Source of the DNA: Roseibium marinum
GTDB lineage: Bacteria; Pseudomonadota; Alphaproteobacteria; Rhizobiales; Stappiaceae
Direction of reading: 5' to 3'
Length of the DNA stretch: 64,000 nt
Assembly: GCF_002906165.1 (NCBI RefSeq)
Contig: NZ_PPCN01000020.1
Span: 18,897 to 82,896 of the forward strand
Each line of letters opens with the position of its first letter. Positions within the stretch are counted from its first letter, which is position 1. This document shows, one piece after another, positions 50,729-59,407 of this stretch. The notes under the pieces were generated by a model. That model made no database searches and was not told where the DNA came from. It saw only the letters and a program-made list of their open reading frames with translations. The position numbers and the translations under genes were made by a program.

Positions 50729-51565
50729 TCAGAAGTTTTCGCCGGGCTCGATGCGGTATTGCTGTCCCTTGTCGATCATTGCGACAAGACGGATGATGCA
50801 GCCGTCACCACGGTCCCAGTTCCAGGGGAAGAAGGCGAAGGTGCAGCGCTTGCCGGTGACCGCGTCGAGATCGCCGCCGACATTCTCGATGCCGAGGATG
50901 CCGTTGCTGAACAGCCTCTGGTGAACAGGCTCCCATTCAGGGAAATCGTCCTTCCAGTCGCGACCGCCGGACCATTCCTTATATTCCTCTTCCAGATGAG
51001 GAAGGATAGGGCCGTTGCGTTGCGGACCGATTGCAGTTGCCAACGGGTGGTCGTTGGCCTGGGTGTCATGACCGACGACCTTGATACCCTTTTCAACCAT
51101 CCAGTCGGCGGCCGAGGGGACCAGACCCGGGCAATAGGCGAAATAGTCGCCATCTTCATACTGCTTGTGCCAGCCGGTATTGATGAGCAGCACATCGTTT
51201 TTCCGAATCGCGTGACCGCAGGCCTTTTCCAGATCATCGGCCGTGATCTGCTCCCACTTCTTCTTTGGAATTGAGACAACAAGTCCCGAGCCGAAGAAGT
51301 GCGGCAGCGGCACTTCGTCAATAAACGGCGTTCCCTGCACCACATGGGCCGGCGCATCGATATGCGTCGTTACATGCATGGTGGTGGTGATCGTCTGGGA
51401 CAGCACGCCGGACTTGGCCATATAGTGCTTCCGGTCAATCTGGACGTCCTGAAAATATGGCCAGTTCGGGCACTGGAAACCATAGCGGTGGCTGAGGTTG
51501 TAGAACTCCAGCCCCATGTCGTTATCGGTGTTAGCCTGAAATTCGATGCCGCGGATTTCGACCAT
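50729..51565 (-). CDS. Cyclase-family hydrolase (kynurenine formamidase/isatin hydrolase-like)
   Basis: A 278-residue metal-dependent hydrolase. The metal motif is His64-x-x-x-His68-x-Asp70-Ala-Pro-x-His74, the cyclase-family HxGTHxDxPxH with Thr for Gly. NDVLLINTGWHKQY and IKVVGHDTQANDHPL are further family segments with conserved His. Members open amide or lactone rings, for example formylkynurenine or isatin. It is the first gene of the Liv operon and faces the IclR gene across a region with palindromes. Confidence 0.88.
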   Translation of the reverse strand: MVEIRGIEFQANTDNDMGLEFYNLSHRYGFQCPNWPYFQDVQIDRKHYMAKSGVLSQTITTTMHVTTHIDAPAHVVQGTPFIDEVPLPHFFGSGLVVSIPKKKWEQITADDLEKACGHAIRKNDVLLINTGWHKQYEDGDYFAYCPGLVPSAADWMVEKGIKVVGHDTQANDHPLATAIGPQRNGPILPHLEEEYKEWSGGRDWKDDFPEWEPVHQRLFSNGILGIENVGGDLDAVTGKRCTFAFFPWNWDRGDGCIIRLVAMIDKGQQYRIEPGENF

Positions 51566-51632
51566 TTTGCAATACTCCTCCCTTCACCGCCGAGGCGGTG
51601 TTGCGATGCTGATGACAGTGCTTCTTATGATT

Positions 51633-51647
51633 AGTATCAGGGATACT
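51633..51647. promoter_or_regulatory. Perfect palindrome AGTATC-AGG-GATACT, candidate IclR operator
   Basis: A 15-base perfect inverted repeat with a 3-base centre, lying 68 bases upstream of the cyclase gene start and ~70 bases before the IclR gene. Size and symmetry suit an IclR-type operator. Regulator identity is inferred from adjacency. Confidence 0.5.
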
Positions 51648-51656
51648 GTTTCGCAT

Positions 51657-51719
51657 TATGGTACATATGCACCGCATAGCAGTCAATAATTATTTGCATC
51701 TCAGGTCTTTTGTACCGTA
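51657..51719. promoter_or_regulatory. Inverted arms TATGGTACA and TGTACCGTA in the IclR promoter
   Basis: TATGGTACA at 51657-51665 and TGTACCGTA at 51711-51719 are complementary at 8 of 9 positions and 45 bases apart. The second arm touches the ATG at 51719. They could be paired sites for looping or autoregulation, but the spacing is wide. Confidence 0.35.
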
Positions 51720-52555
51720 TGGTGGGCCACCCCATCTCCACGAAACCAGAAAACAAACCGGTTTGCCATCCCATGATCGAAGAAGAAACCCCACCCGGAA
51801 CAGAGCCAGACCGAGGCCGTAGCGGCATTCAGGTCATCGAACGGGCCGCGAAAATCCTGCGATCCCTGAAGGAGGACCAATCGGGCATGAGCCTCGGCCA
51901 GATCGCCGAAGCGGTCAGCCTGCCGCGCTCGACCGTGCAACGGATCGTCGGCGCCCTGCAGAAGGAAAGGCTGGTGATTTCCGGAGCCAATGGCGGCAAA
52001 CTCCGGCTCGGTCCGGAACTGAGCGCGCTGGCCGAAGCCGCCCGCTACAATATCGTCGAGTGCTGCCGGCTTCATCTGACGGAACTGTCGCAGGCGACGG
52101 GAGAAACGGCCGATCTGTCCGTTCTGCGCGGACCGGCCATGATCTTTCTCGATCAGGTGCCGGGCACCCACAGACTGCGGACCGTCTCCTCGGTCGGCGA
52201 GGCCTTTCCGCTGACGACCACCGCCAACGGCCTTGCCTGCCTTGCCCGGCTTGACGACGACATGGCCCGCGACCTGGCGCTCACGGAATGGAACCGTCAG
52301 AGAATCGAGCGCGATCTGCCCGGTTTCATGGCGACCCTCGCCGCGATCAGGGAGACCGGCCTGGCCTACGATCTCGATGAACACACCCGTGGCATCTCCG
52401 CCGTCGGGTTTGCTTTCCGTGACTGGTCCGGCGATCTTCACTCGATCTCCGTTCCGGTGCCCTCGACCCGCTTCAAGGAGATCCGCCCCAAAGTGGAAGC
52501 GACCCTGCGGCTTACGGCAAAACACGTCGAGCGCATGATGGAACAGAGCCTTTAG
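51719..52555 (+). CDS. IclR family transcriptional regulator
   Basis: About 278 residues. The winged HTH is around SLGQIAEAVSLPRSTVQRIVGALQ and the effector domain contains GEAFPLTTTANGLACLARL and the HTRGISAVGFAFRD segment. The start is uncertain: TTG 51710, ATG 51719 or ATG 51773; the HTH begins at about residue 38 from 51719, and none has a strong ribosome site. Divergent from the cyclase/Liv operon, which it probably controls. A perfect 11-bp hairpin follows the stop. Confidence 0.9.
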   Translation: MVGHPISTKPENKPVCHPMIEEETPPGTEPDRGRSGIQVIERAAKILRSLKEDQSGMSLGQIAEAVSLPRSTVQRIVGALQKERLVISGANGGKLRLGPELSALAEAARYNIVECCRLHLTELSQATGETADLSVLRGPAMIFLDQVPGTHRLRTVSSVGEAFPLTTTANGLACLARLDDDMARDLALTEWNRQRIERDLPGFMATLAAIRETGLAYDLDEHTRGISAVGFAFRDWSGDLHSISVPVPSTRFKEIRPKVEATLRLTAKHVERMMEQSL

Positions 52556-53053
52556 ATCGGCGGACGTTCACTCGGAACTGAGTGAACGTCAAAAAGCTGA
52601 TCGGTCTAAAGATGCTCCAGGGCCTGGAATTCGTCTCGGACGCTCTGTCGGATGGTCAACGTTTCCGTGCGCTATTGACCTGCTCCCCATCTCTTGATCG
52701 CCTCTGCCGGAACTTTAGGGGATCAGAGCAATCAGAGCATCTTGTGGAGCGCACCCTCGGGGCGGGCCAGACGGCTTCCTGTTTTGTGAGCAGGCAATAC
52801 CCGATCGAACTCACGGCGAGGCAGTCTGCGAAATTGCACACGCCGATTATCAGCCGGCGATAGAGCCTGTCAGCGGTAAAGCCCGCCAAAAGAAACTGAC
52901 AGAGCGCGGGCGGAAACATGACGAGGCCGTTATACCCGAGTTAAAGAGCCTCACCGGTCCGCTGATAGATGTGCCACCCCGGCGAGATCGCCAGAAACTG
53001 AAACGCCGAGACGGTTGCCGCGCGAGACAGCAGGAACAATGTCCGGGAAACGT
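52556..53053. other. Intergenic stretch with decayed transposase DNA
   Basis: About 500 bases between the IclR and class II aldolase genes (tail to tail). It holds an 11-bp perfect hairpin (GACGTTCACTC, loop GGAACT, 52563-52590) without a U-tract on either strand and the IS3-type fragment described separately. The rest (52700-53053) shows no convincing coding signal in either direction. Confidence 0.6.
52582..52863 (+). pseudogene. Remnant of an IS3-family transposase
   Basis: The frame contains LEFVSDALSDGQRFRAL, which closely follows the DFVSDxLxDGxRFRxLTVVDD stretch of IS3-type (IS407/IS51 group) OrfB transposases, around the first catalytic Asp. After RAL the match is lost and no other integrase motif is seen, so only a short piece survives. 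It marks a past insertion between the IclR gene and the aldolase-Tct operon. Confidence 0.55.
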
Positions 53054-53791
53054 TCACCGATCAGCTCTCCCCGTCATGCCCGGCCCTTCCCTGCGACGCA
53101 GATCGCGAAGCAGGTAGTTCCAGTTATCGGCCACAAAGCCGGCCTCTTCGAGCGACCCGATGACCTTTTGCGCATCCCCCTCGGCAGGGACCTCCAGCTC
53201 CAGCCCCGCGGATTTGGCGCGGATAAGAGCCCTGGCCGCACGCTCCAGAAAAATGCCGGTCAGGGCCAGTTTCGCGATGGTTTCCGCATAAATGGAAGTC
53301 CCGTGGTTCTTCATGAAGACGATATCGGCATCGCCGAGTTTCCCGGCAAGCTGACGCCCCTGCTCCCTGTCGACAAGCAGGTCCGCGGTGTCTGTGAACC
53401 TGGGAACCCCGCCGGATCCAAGCCGAAGGCCGTCCTGCGTGAATCTCGGGAATGCCGCCTCGCTCGCGGTCAACAGCGTCGCGTATTCCGGATGACTGTG
53501 CAGGCTGGCCTGAATATCGGGCCTGGCCAGCATGACTTCGGTATGAATAGGCCATTCCCCGTGCCTGTTTCCCTCTCCCTCCAGAACTTTTCCGTCCCAG
53601 TCGACCAGAAGGAAGTCGGCTTGGTCTCTCACCTCGCCAAGCGAGAGGCCCCGGCGTTTCATCCATATGCCACGCCCGTCAGGGTCCCTGAGCGCCACAT
53701 GGCCGAGCGTCATGTCCTCATGACCGTTGACCGCCAGCACCCTGGCCGCGCAGGCAAGCTCGCACAAGTCCTCTACCAATTTCTCGTTCAT
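53054..53791 (-). CDS. Class II aldolase/adducin family protein
   Basis: A 245-residue zinc-type aldolase. LHSHPEYATLL supplies two metal His and FMKNHGTSIY the third region; TEVMLARPDIQASLHSHP is typical. The family includes fuculose-phosphate aldolase, ribulose-phosphate epimerase and aldolase-like decarboxylases that cleave or decarboxylate hydroxy-keto acids. It overlaps the tctA start by four bases and is the last gene of the minus-strand Tct operon. Specific substrate unknown. Confidence 0.88.
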   Translation of the reverse strand: MNEKLVEDLCELACAARVLAVNGHEDMTLGHVALRDPDGRGIWMKRRGLSLGEVRDQADFLLVDWDGKVLEGEGNRHGEWPIHTEVMLARPDIQASLHSHPEYATLLTASEAAFPRFTQDGLRLGSGGVPRFTDTADLLVDREQGRQLAGKLGDADIVFMKNHGTSIYAETIAKLALTGIFLERAARALIRAKSAGLELEVPAEGDAQKVIGSLEEAGFVADNWNYLLRDLRRREGPGMTGRADR

Positions 53792-55299
53792 GGATTCTGC
53801 TCCGAGAGGCCCTTGCTTTTCAATTCCGCCGAGCGGCGCAAACGGCTGATCGTCGTCCAGCCGAGAATGATGACGAACAGGGCAAGCATCGAGATGTTCA
53901 CCGGCCCCTTGAAAAGGGCGAGAAGGTCCCCGTCGGAAAGCAGCATTGCCCGGCGGAAGTTTTCTTCCAGAAGCGGTCCCAGAACGAACCCCATCAGCAT
54001 CGGCGCGGGCTCGAAGGCAAGCAACCGCATAAGATACCCGACCAACCCGAACCCGATCAGCAGGTAGATGTCGAACACGCTCGATTGCAGCGAATAGATA
54101 CCGATGCAGATCATGCAGACGATCACCGGATACAGCAGGTGATACGGGATTTTCAGGAGACGGACCCAGAGCCCGATGAAGGGTATGTTCAGGATCAGCA
54201 AAAACAGGTTGCCGATCCAGAAGCTGGCAACGATCGCCCAGAACATGTCTGTTTGTTCGCGCATGAAGTTCGGACCCGGCACGATCCCGTGCAACATCAT
54301 CGCGCCGAGCAGGATCGCCGTTGTGGTGGTGCCGGGAATTCCCAGAGCGAAAGTGGGTATGAACGCGGTCTGAGCCGCCGCGTTGTTCGCCGCCTCCGGC
54401 CCGGCGATCCCTTCTATGACCCCGGTTCCGAATTTCTCCGGCCGTTTGGAGACGCGTTTTTCAATCACATAGGCGAAGAAAGATGCCAGTGCGAGACCCG
54501 CGCCCGGCAATGGACCGACAATGGCTCCGACGCTCGTTCCGCGCATCATGGGCAGCCATGAGCGACGAAGATCATCGCGCGTGGGCATAAGCGAGCGCAT
54601 GGTGATCTTATCCCGTATCATCGGAGCTGCATGGTCCGTGATCGACCAGATAATTTCCGCCACGCCGAAAAGACCCATGGCGACGATGACGATGCTGATA
54701 CCGTCGTACAGTTCCATCTGACCGCCGGTAAAGCGTGCCATGCCGGTCTGCACGTCCGCGCCAACCAGACCGAAAAGGACACCCAGCGCCAGAGTTGCCA
54801 ACCCTTTCAGCGGACTGCCTGGACTGACGGTGGCGGCCATCACGAGCCCGAGAAGAAGGGCGACGAAATATTCCTTGCTGTTGAAAAGAAGAGCGAATTT
54901 CAAGAACAGGGGTGTCGCCCCCATCAGTACGATAATACCGAGCGTGCCGCCGACAAACGACGCGATCGTCGTCATGAACAAAGCCACCCCGGCCCGGCCG
55001 TTCTGAGCCATCGGATACCCGTCGAGACAGGTGATGGCGTTGGATGGCGTCCCCGGGAGATTGAGCAGGATCGAAGCCGTCGAGCCGCCGTATTCGGCAC
55101 CGTAATAGACCCCGGCCAGCATGATGATCGCCGTGGTCGGATCGAGATAGAATGTAATCGGCAACAGCATTGAAATCGCTGCGAGAGAACCGATACCCGG
55201 GAGAACGCCGACGGCAGTACCGACCAGAACTCCGAAGAAACAATAGGAAAGATTCTCGGGAGCGAGTGCGGTCGAAAACCCGGCAAGCAGCTGATCCAT
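53788..55299 (-). CDS. tctA: Tripartite tricarboxylate transporter permease TctA
   Basis: A 503-residue permease with about 11-12 hydrophobic segments. The N-terminal GVLVGTAVGVLPGIGSLAAISMLLP and YGGSTASILLNLPGTPSNAITCLDGYPMA are the first TctA repeat, and GPLPGAGLALASFFAYVIEKR with GIAGPEAANNAAAQTAFIPTFALGIPG is the second. It pairs with TctB just upstream and a TctC-type receptor; the nearest TctC gene is at 62655. Confidence 0.96.
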   Translation of the reverse strand: MDQLLAGFSTALAPENLSYCFFGVLVGTAVGVLPGIGSLAAISMLLPITFYLDPTTAIIMLAGVYYGAEYGGSTASILLNLPGTPSNAITCLDGYPMAQNGRAGVALFMTTIASFVGGTLGIIVLMGATPLFLKFALLFNSKEYFVALLLGLVMAATVSPGSPLKGLATLALGVLFGLVGADVQTGMARFTGGQMELYDGISIVIVAMGLFGVAEIIWSITDHAAPMIRDKITMRSLMPTRDDLRRSWLPMMRGTSVGAIVGPLPGAGLALASFFAYVIEKRVSKRPEKFGTGVIEGIAGPEAANNAAAQTAFIPTFALGIPGTTTTAILLGAMMLHGIVPGPNFMREQTDMFWAIVASFWIGNLFLLILNIPFIGLWVRLLKIPYHLLYPVIVCMICIGIYSLQSSVFDIYLLIGFGLVGYLMRLLAFEPAPMLMGFVLGPLLEENFRRAMLLSDGDLLALFKGPVNISMLALFVIILGWTTISRLRRSAELKSKGLSEQNP

Positions 55300-55745
55300 C
55301 AGAATGGACTCCGGACAACGTCGATCGGCAACCCCAGACCGACTATGAAAATAAGCCAGCAGGCCAGGGAAACCGTTCCGGCGATATACAGGACAGGAAG
55401 CGGCCGGCTTTTAGGCGAACCGGATGCGGCGACCGCGACAACTGCAAAAATTGTCGGAACGAAACCAACATTGCGAATGAGAAGAGCGAAGACGGCAGTC
55501 GCCGCGAAGATCGCCAGAACGGGCCGAATGTTGATCCGTGGAATCGGCCGCGCGCCCAGAAAGGCCTTGCCGGAAATGATCAGCCCGAGAATGATTGCGA
55601 TTATGCCGGTTGCCATAGGCACATAGGCCGGACCGACCATGCCGGGTTCGGCCTTTGGCAGGCCTGTCGCGGCGACCGCGAAGGCTCCTCCCACCACCGC
55701 AACAAGCAGACCCCCGACCAGATCACGCTGATCTACAGATTTCAT
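55299..55745 (-). CDS. tctB: Tripartite tricarboxylate transporter TctB family protein
   Basis: A 148-residue protein with four hydrophobic segments (about 9-26, 42-60, 75-107 and 118-140), the TctB plan. It shares a base with the tctA start. Acts as the small membrane subunit of the transporter. Located 26 bases after the ThDP enzyme gene. Confidence 0.88.
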   Translation of the reverse strand: MKSVDQRDLVGGLLVAVVGGAFAVAATGLPKAEPGMVGPAYVPMATGIIAIILGLIISGKAFLGARPIPRINIRPVLAIFAATAVFALLIRNVGFVPTIFAVVAVAASGSPKSRPLPVLYIAGTVSLACWLIFIVGLGLPIDVVRSPF

Positions 55746-55771
55746 TTGTCTTCCTCCCGGCTGACAGGCGT

Positions 55772-57532
55772 TTATTTCTCACCGTAGCCGCCGATTACAT
55801 TTACATCGACAAGAACCCGTCCACCGGCTTTCACTGTCTCAACCGCCCTGGCGAGCACGTCCGTGAGTTCGGCTTCCGTCTTCACGGGGCCGTAGGCGTC
55901 GAACCCCTGCGCCCGGGCAATGGCGCAATTGTCGACGGGCGGGTCGATGCGCTGGCCGATATGCTTGCGTTCTACCGGCCTGCCGCGGGCAACCGCGACA
56001 CGTTCCTGATGGACCTCGTCATTGAAATAGGACCGGTTGTTCGCGATGATCATGAGAAGCGGAAGATCCATGTGAGACGCCGTCCACAACGCCTGCATGC
56101 CGATTGCAAAATCACCATCTCCAATGATGCCGACGGTGATCCGGCTGTCCCTGAGCGCGAGAGCGGTACCGACAGCATGACCGGGGCCACTGCCCACGGT
56201 CCCCCCGGCATCCTTGCCGAGAAAATCGAGCGGTGACCTGAAGGCGCAGGCAAGCCCTGGCCAGCCGAAAGGCAGCCGGGCAAATGTGACGTCCTCCTCC
56301 GCCAGCGCATCCGTAACCACGAATGCCATGTCGAAGACACGCATGTCGTTGCTGCGCCGGTTCCGCCTCTTTTCGGCGGCCAGCACCGTCCAGTGTGCAC
56401 CCGAAACCCGTTCCGGCATCCTGCCGCCGTCCAGCTCATCGAGAACCTGACGGACAAACCGGTCCGGTGAAGCCAGGACCGGCAGGTCGATTCCCGCCAG
56501 CAACTGGTGATCCATCGACCAGCCGTTGGCGAGATTTTGATCCAGCGACACGGAAACGACTTTCCCGTTGAAGGGTTTGGAAATCTGGGTTTCCCCGGAC
56601 CTGGCCGAAAGAAACCCGCCCAGATCATGCCAGTCGAAGCTCACGACCACGTCGGCTTCCCGCAGCAACTGGATTTCAGCTTCCGTCGGACGTTCTCCGA
56701 TCGGCGGCAAGACATGAAGGGGATGTTCGGTCGGGAATACAGCGGCTGCATGGGTTCCCGACAGCACGGTTGCTCCCACGGCATCGGCCAACGCAACCCG
56801 GGCGTCCCAGTCCGACTGGGCGCGGTTTCCCCGGCCGAACAAAAAGACCGGCTTTTCAGCCTCCCTCAAAGCCTCGATCACGGTGCGGACCTGCTCTCGG
56901 GAGGCAGAAGGCGGCTCGCTGACAGGGAACCGGTCAAGGGGCGGAACGTCGACCGGGTTGTCGAGCGCGCTCTCCTGCATGCCGGCATCAAGACACACAT
57001 AGACCGGCCCGCGTGGCTCGCTCCGGGCCAGACGGTCGGCCCTCACCACGGATTCCACGGCGGCCGCCGCGGAGGCCGGCTGATCGTCCCACTTCACGTA
57101 ATTGCGAACCAGAGCGCCCTGATCCTTGGAAGTGTGAACCCAGTCGATCCATGGACGGCGCATGGCCGCATCGACCGGACCGGTGGCACCGATGACAAGC
57201 ATCGGCACGCGGTTGCACCAGGTATCGAAAATGCCCATCAGGCCGTTCATCAAGCCGACATTCGCATGCAGGGCGACGGCCATCGGCGTATCGGTGGCAC
57301 GCGCGAAGCCCTGCGCGATAAAGACCGCCTGAACCTCGTGAAGTGTCATCACCAGTTCGGGCGAGAGATTGCCCAGATGATTGACGATACTGTCCTGAAA
57401 GCCCCGGAAACTCGACCCGGGAACCAGCGAAAGGTAAGTGTACCCAAGAGCGCGGACGGTTTCGGCGACAGCATCGCTCGACCACATCTTGTCGGTCGCG
57501 GCACTGTCGGCCTCGGGCTCTGTCTTCAACAT
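55772..57532 (-). CDS. Thiamine diphosphate-dependent enzyme (acetolactate synthase/benzoylformate decarboxylase-like)
   Basis: A 586-residue ThDP enzyme with the three-domain layout. The cofactor-activating Glu is in LHEVQAVFIAQGFARAT (residues ~63-80), the middle domain spans ~215-360, and the ThDP/Mg motif is IGDGDFAIGMQALWTASHMDLPLLMIIANNR. It may decarboxylate a 2-keto acid to an aldehyde or carry out a carboligation. ATG 57532 is preceded by AGGAGGTG. It heads the operon with tctB, tctA and the aldolase, and is divergent from an aldehyde dehydrogenase that could oxidise its product. Substrate unknown. Confidence 0.9.
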   Translation of the reverse strand: MLKTEPEADSAATDKMWSSDAVAETVRALGYTYLSLVPGSSFRGFQDSIVNHLGNLSPELVMTLHEVQAVFIAQGFARATDTPMAVALHANVGLMNGLMGIFDTWCNRVPMLVIGATGPVDAAMRRPWIDWVHTSKDQGALVRNYVKWDDQPASAAAAVESVVRADRLARSEPRGPVYVCLDAGMQESALDNPVDVPPLDRFPVSEPPSASREQVRTVIEALREAEKPVFLFGRGNRAQSDWDARVALADAVGATVLSGTHAAAVFPTEHPLHVLPPIGERPTEAEIQLLREADVVVSFDWHDLGGFLSARSGETQISKPFNGKVVSVSLDQNLANGWSMDHQLLAGIDLPVLASPDRFVRQVLDELDGGRMPERVSGAHWTVLAAEKRRNRRSNDMRVFDMAFVVTDALAEEDVTFARLPFGWPGLACAFRSPLDFLGKDAGGTVGSGPGHAVGTALALRDSRITVGIIGDGDFAIGMQALWTASHMDLPLLMIIANNRSYFNDEVHQERVAVARGRPVERKHIGQRIDPPVDNCAIARAQGFDAYGPVKTEAELTDVLARAVETVKAGGRVLVDVNVIGGYGEK

Positions 57533-57811
57533 TTCACCTCCTGAGTCTCGCTCTTCACAGCAATTGAGACAGAGAATGCGTCTGCCCCCGGCAATCAGGC
57601 AAGGCAGGGGTAAGCAAAACTAATCGATAGAGAAGAATGTTGGATTCCGTAACCGCTCAAAGAGCCCCTCTGGACCTGGACGGGTGCCGCATCTTATCAG
57701 CCCAATCCGAATTCTAATTTGCGGCATCGACCCTTCGGCGGGTACCAAACTAGAAAGCGATCTGCCCGGTCCCCCAATTGGATGAACCGGCTGCGACAGA
57801 GGAAATTAGCC
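57533..57811. promoter_or_regulatory. Divergent promoter region between ThDP operon and aldehyde dehydrogenase
   Basis: 279 bases with lower GC than the genes. TGCCGCA at 57685-57691 and TGCGGCA at 57720-57726 form an inverted pair 28 bases apart that could be LysR-type binding sites for the regulator at 59408. No firm promoter boxes are seen. Confidence 0.35.
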
Positions 57812-59293
57812 ATGACCGACCCGACCCAGAAGGCCCTGGACTTCGACTACATGAACGCCCGCATACTGATCGATGGCAAGCTTGTCGACAGCAAGAGCGG
57901 GAAACGGTACGAGTCGCTCAATCCTTGCGACGGGACAGTCCTGGGCACGGTTCCCGAGGGAACGAAAGCTGACGTCGATGCTGCCGTCGAGGCCGCTGAT
58001 CGCGCTCAAGGGGCGTGGGCCGCTCTCCCGATGAGAGAACGAGGCGCCTACCTCCGCCGCCTGGCGAATGCTTTGCGCGAACATGCCGATGCCATTCTCG
58101 ATATCGAGGTGCGCGACACCGGAAACACGATCGGCGAAATGCGTCTGGATGTCGCCAACGGGGCCAATCAGCTCGATTACTATGCGGGGCTGGGATTCGA
58201 GATCAAGGGCAGCACAATCCCGGCAACACCCGGCAACATTCACCTGACCGTGCGCGAACCCTATGGGGTCGTCGGCAAGATCGTCCCCTTCAATCATCCG
58301 TTGATGTTCGCGACGGCGAAGATTGCAGCCCCTCTGATCGCGGGCAACACGGTGGTCGTCAAACCTGCGGAACAAAGCCCGCTCTCGGCCTGTTATCTTG
58401 CCGAACTCTGTGCGGATATCTTTCCCGCCGGCGTCGTCAACATCGTAACCGGCCTTGGTGCCGGAGCCGGCGATGCCATCGTTCGCCATCCGAAGGTGAA
58501 GCGGATCGGTTTTATCGGTTCTGTCGAAACCGGCATGCTTATTCAGCGCCGGGCGGCCGAGGTCGCCGTGAAACATATCTCGCTGGAACTCGGCGGCAAA
58601 AACCCGATGATCGTCTTCCCCGACGCCGAGCTCGATCTGGCGGCGGCGGCTGCGGTGAAGGGAATGAATTTTGGCTGGCAGGGTCAATCCTGCGGTTCGA
58701 CGAGCCGTCTGTTCCTGCATGAAGACATCCACGACAGGGTTCTTGCTGACGTGATCGCCAGGATCGAGGCGCGAAAGATCGGGACCCCCTGGGATCCGAC
58801 GGCTCAGGTCGGCCCGATCAACAACAAGGTCCAGTATGACAAGGTCAGAAACTTCGTCGAGGTGACGCTTGCCGAAGGCGGCAAGCTCGAAACCGGCGGC
58901 GAGCGGCCGGAAGGGTCCGAGTTTCACCCCGATGGTTATTGGTGGAAACCGACTGTATTCTCCGGCATGCGTGCGGACATGACACTGGCTCGAAAGGAAG
59001 TTTTCGGTCCCCTTCTGGCTGTCTTCAAATGGTCGGACATCGACGAAACGATCCGGATCGCGAATTCGCTCGAGTATGGGCTTTCGGGTTCGGTCTGGAC
59101 GCAGGACATCGACAAGGCGCTGAAAACAGCTCAAAAAATAGATTCAGGATATATCTGGGTGAATGGCGTCGGGACGCATTTCCCCGCCGTTCCATTCGGT
59201 GGCAAGAAAAATAGCGGCACCGGCAATGAGGAATCCTATGGAGACCTATTGAGTTATACCGAGGAAAAAGCAATAAATATCATTCTCAAGTGA
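57812..59293 (+). CDS. NAD(P)-dependent aldehyde dehydrogenase
   Basis: A 493-residue ALDH. Catalytic Cys294 is in GWQGQSCGSTSR, general base Glu259 in SLELGGKNP, and the substrate/cofactor Asn lies in VPFNHPLMF. ARKEVFGPLLAVF and PFGGKKNSGTG are typical C-terminal segments. Closest in style to betaine-aldehyde or gamma-aminobutyraldehyde dehydrogenases. GAGGAAATT precedes the ATG; an earlier in-frame start at 57719 adds Arg-rich sequence unlike the family. It probably oxidises the aldehyde formed by the divergent ThDP enzyme. Confidence 0.93.
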   Translation: MTDPTQKALDFDYMNARILIDGKLVDSKSGKRYESLNPCDGTVLGTVPEGTKADVDAAVEAADRAQGAWAALPMRERGAYLRRLANALREHADAILDIEVRDTGNTIGEMRLDVANGANQLDYYAGLGFEIKGSTIPATPGNIHLTVREPYGVVGKIVPFNHPLMFATAKIAAPLIAGNTVVVKPAEQSPLSACYLAELCADIFPAGVVNIVTGLGAGAGDAIVRHPKVKRIGFIGSVETGMLIQRRAAEVAVKHISLELGGKNPMIVFPDAELDLAAAAAVKGMNFGWQGQSCGSTSRLFLHEDIHDRVLADVIARIEARKIGTPWDPTAQVGPINNKVQYDKVRNFVEVTLAEGGKLETGGERPEGSEFHPDGYWWKPTVFSGMRADMTLARKEVFGPLLAVFKWSDIDETIRIANSLEYGLSGSVWTQDIDKALKTAQKIDSGYIWVNGVGTHFPAVPFGGKKNSGTGNEESYGDLLSYTEEKAINIILK

Positions 59294-59407
59294 GGGAAAC
59301 ATCCCTGACAACAACCGCCATCACAAAAATCTTGAAGGCCGGAATATTCGCCCACGATCACACGTTATACTATCACGGAATTCAATATCGGTACTTGGGA
59401 GGGTGCA

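Noticed and set aside
52563..52590. Intrinsic terminator after the IclR gene
   Set aside because: The 11-bp stem is perfect, but no run of T follows on either strand; kept only as a hairpin.
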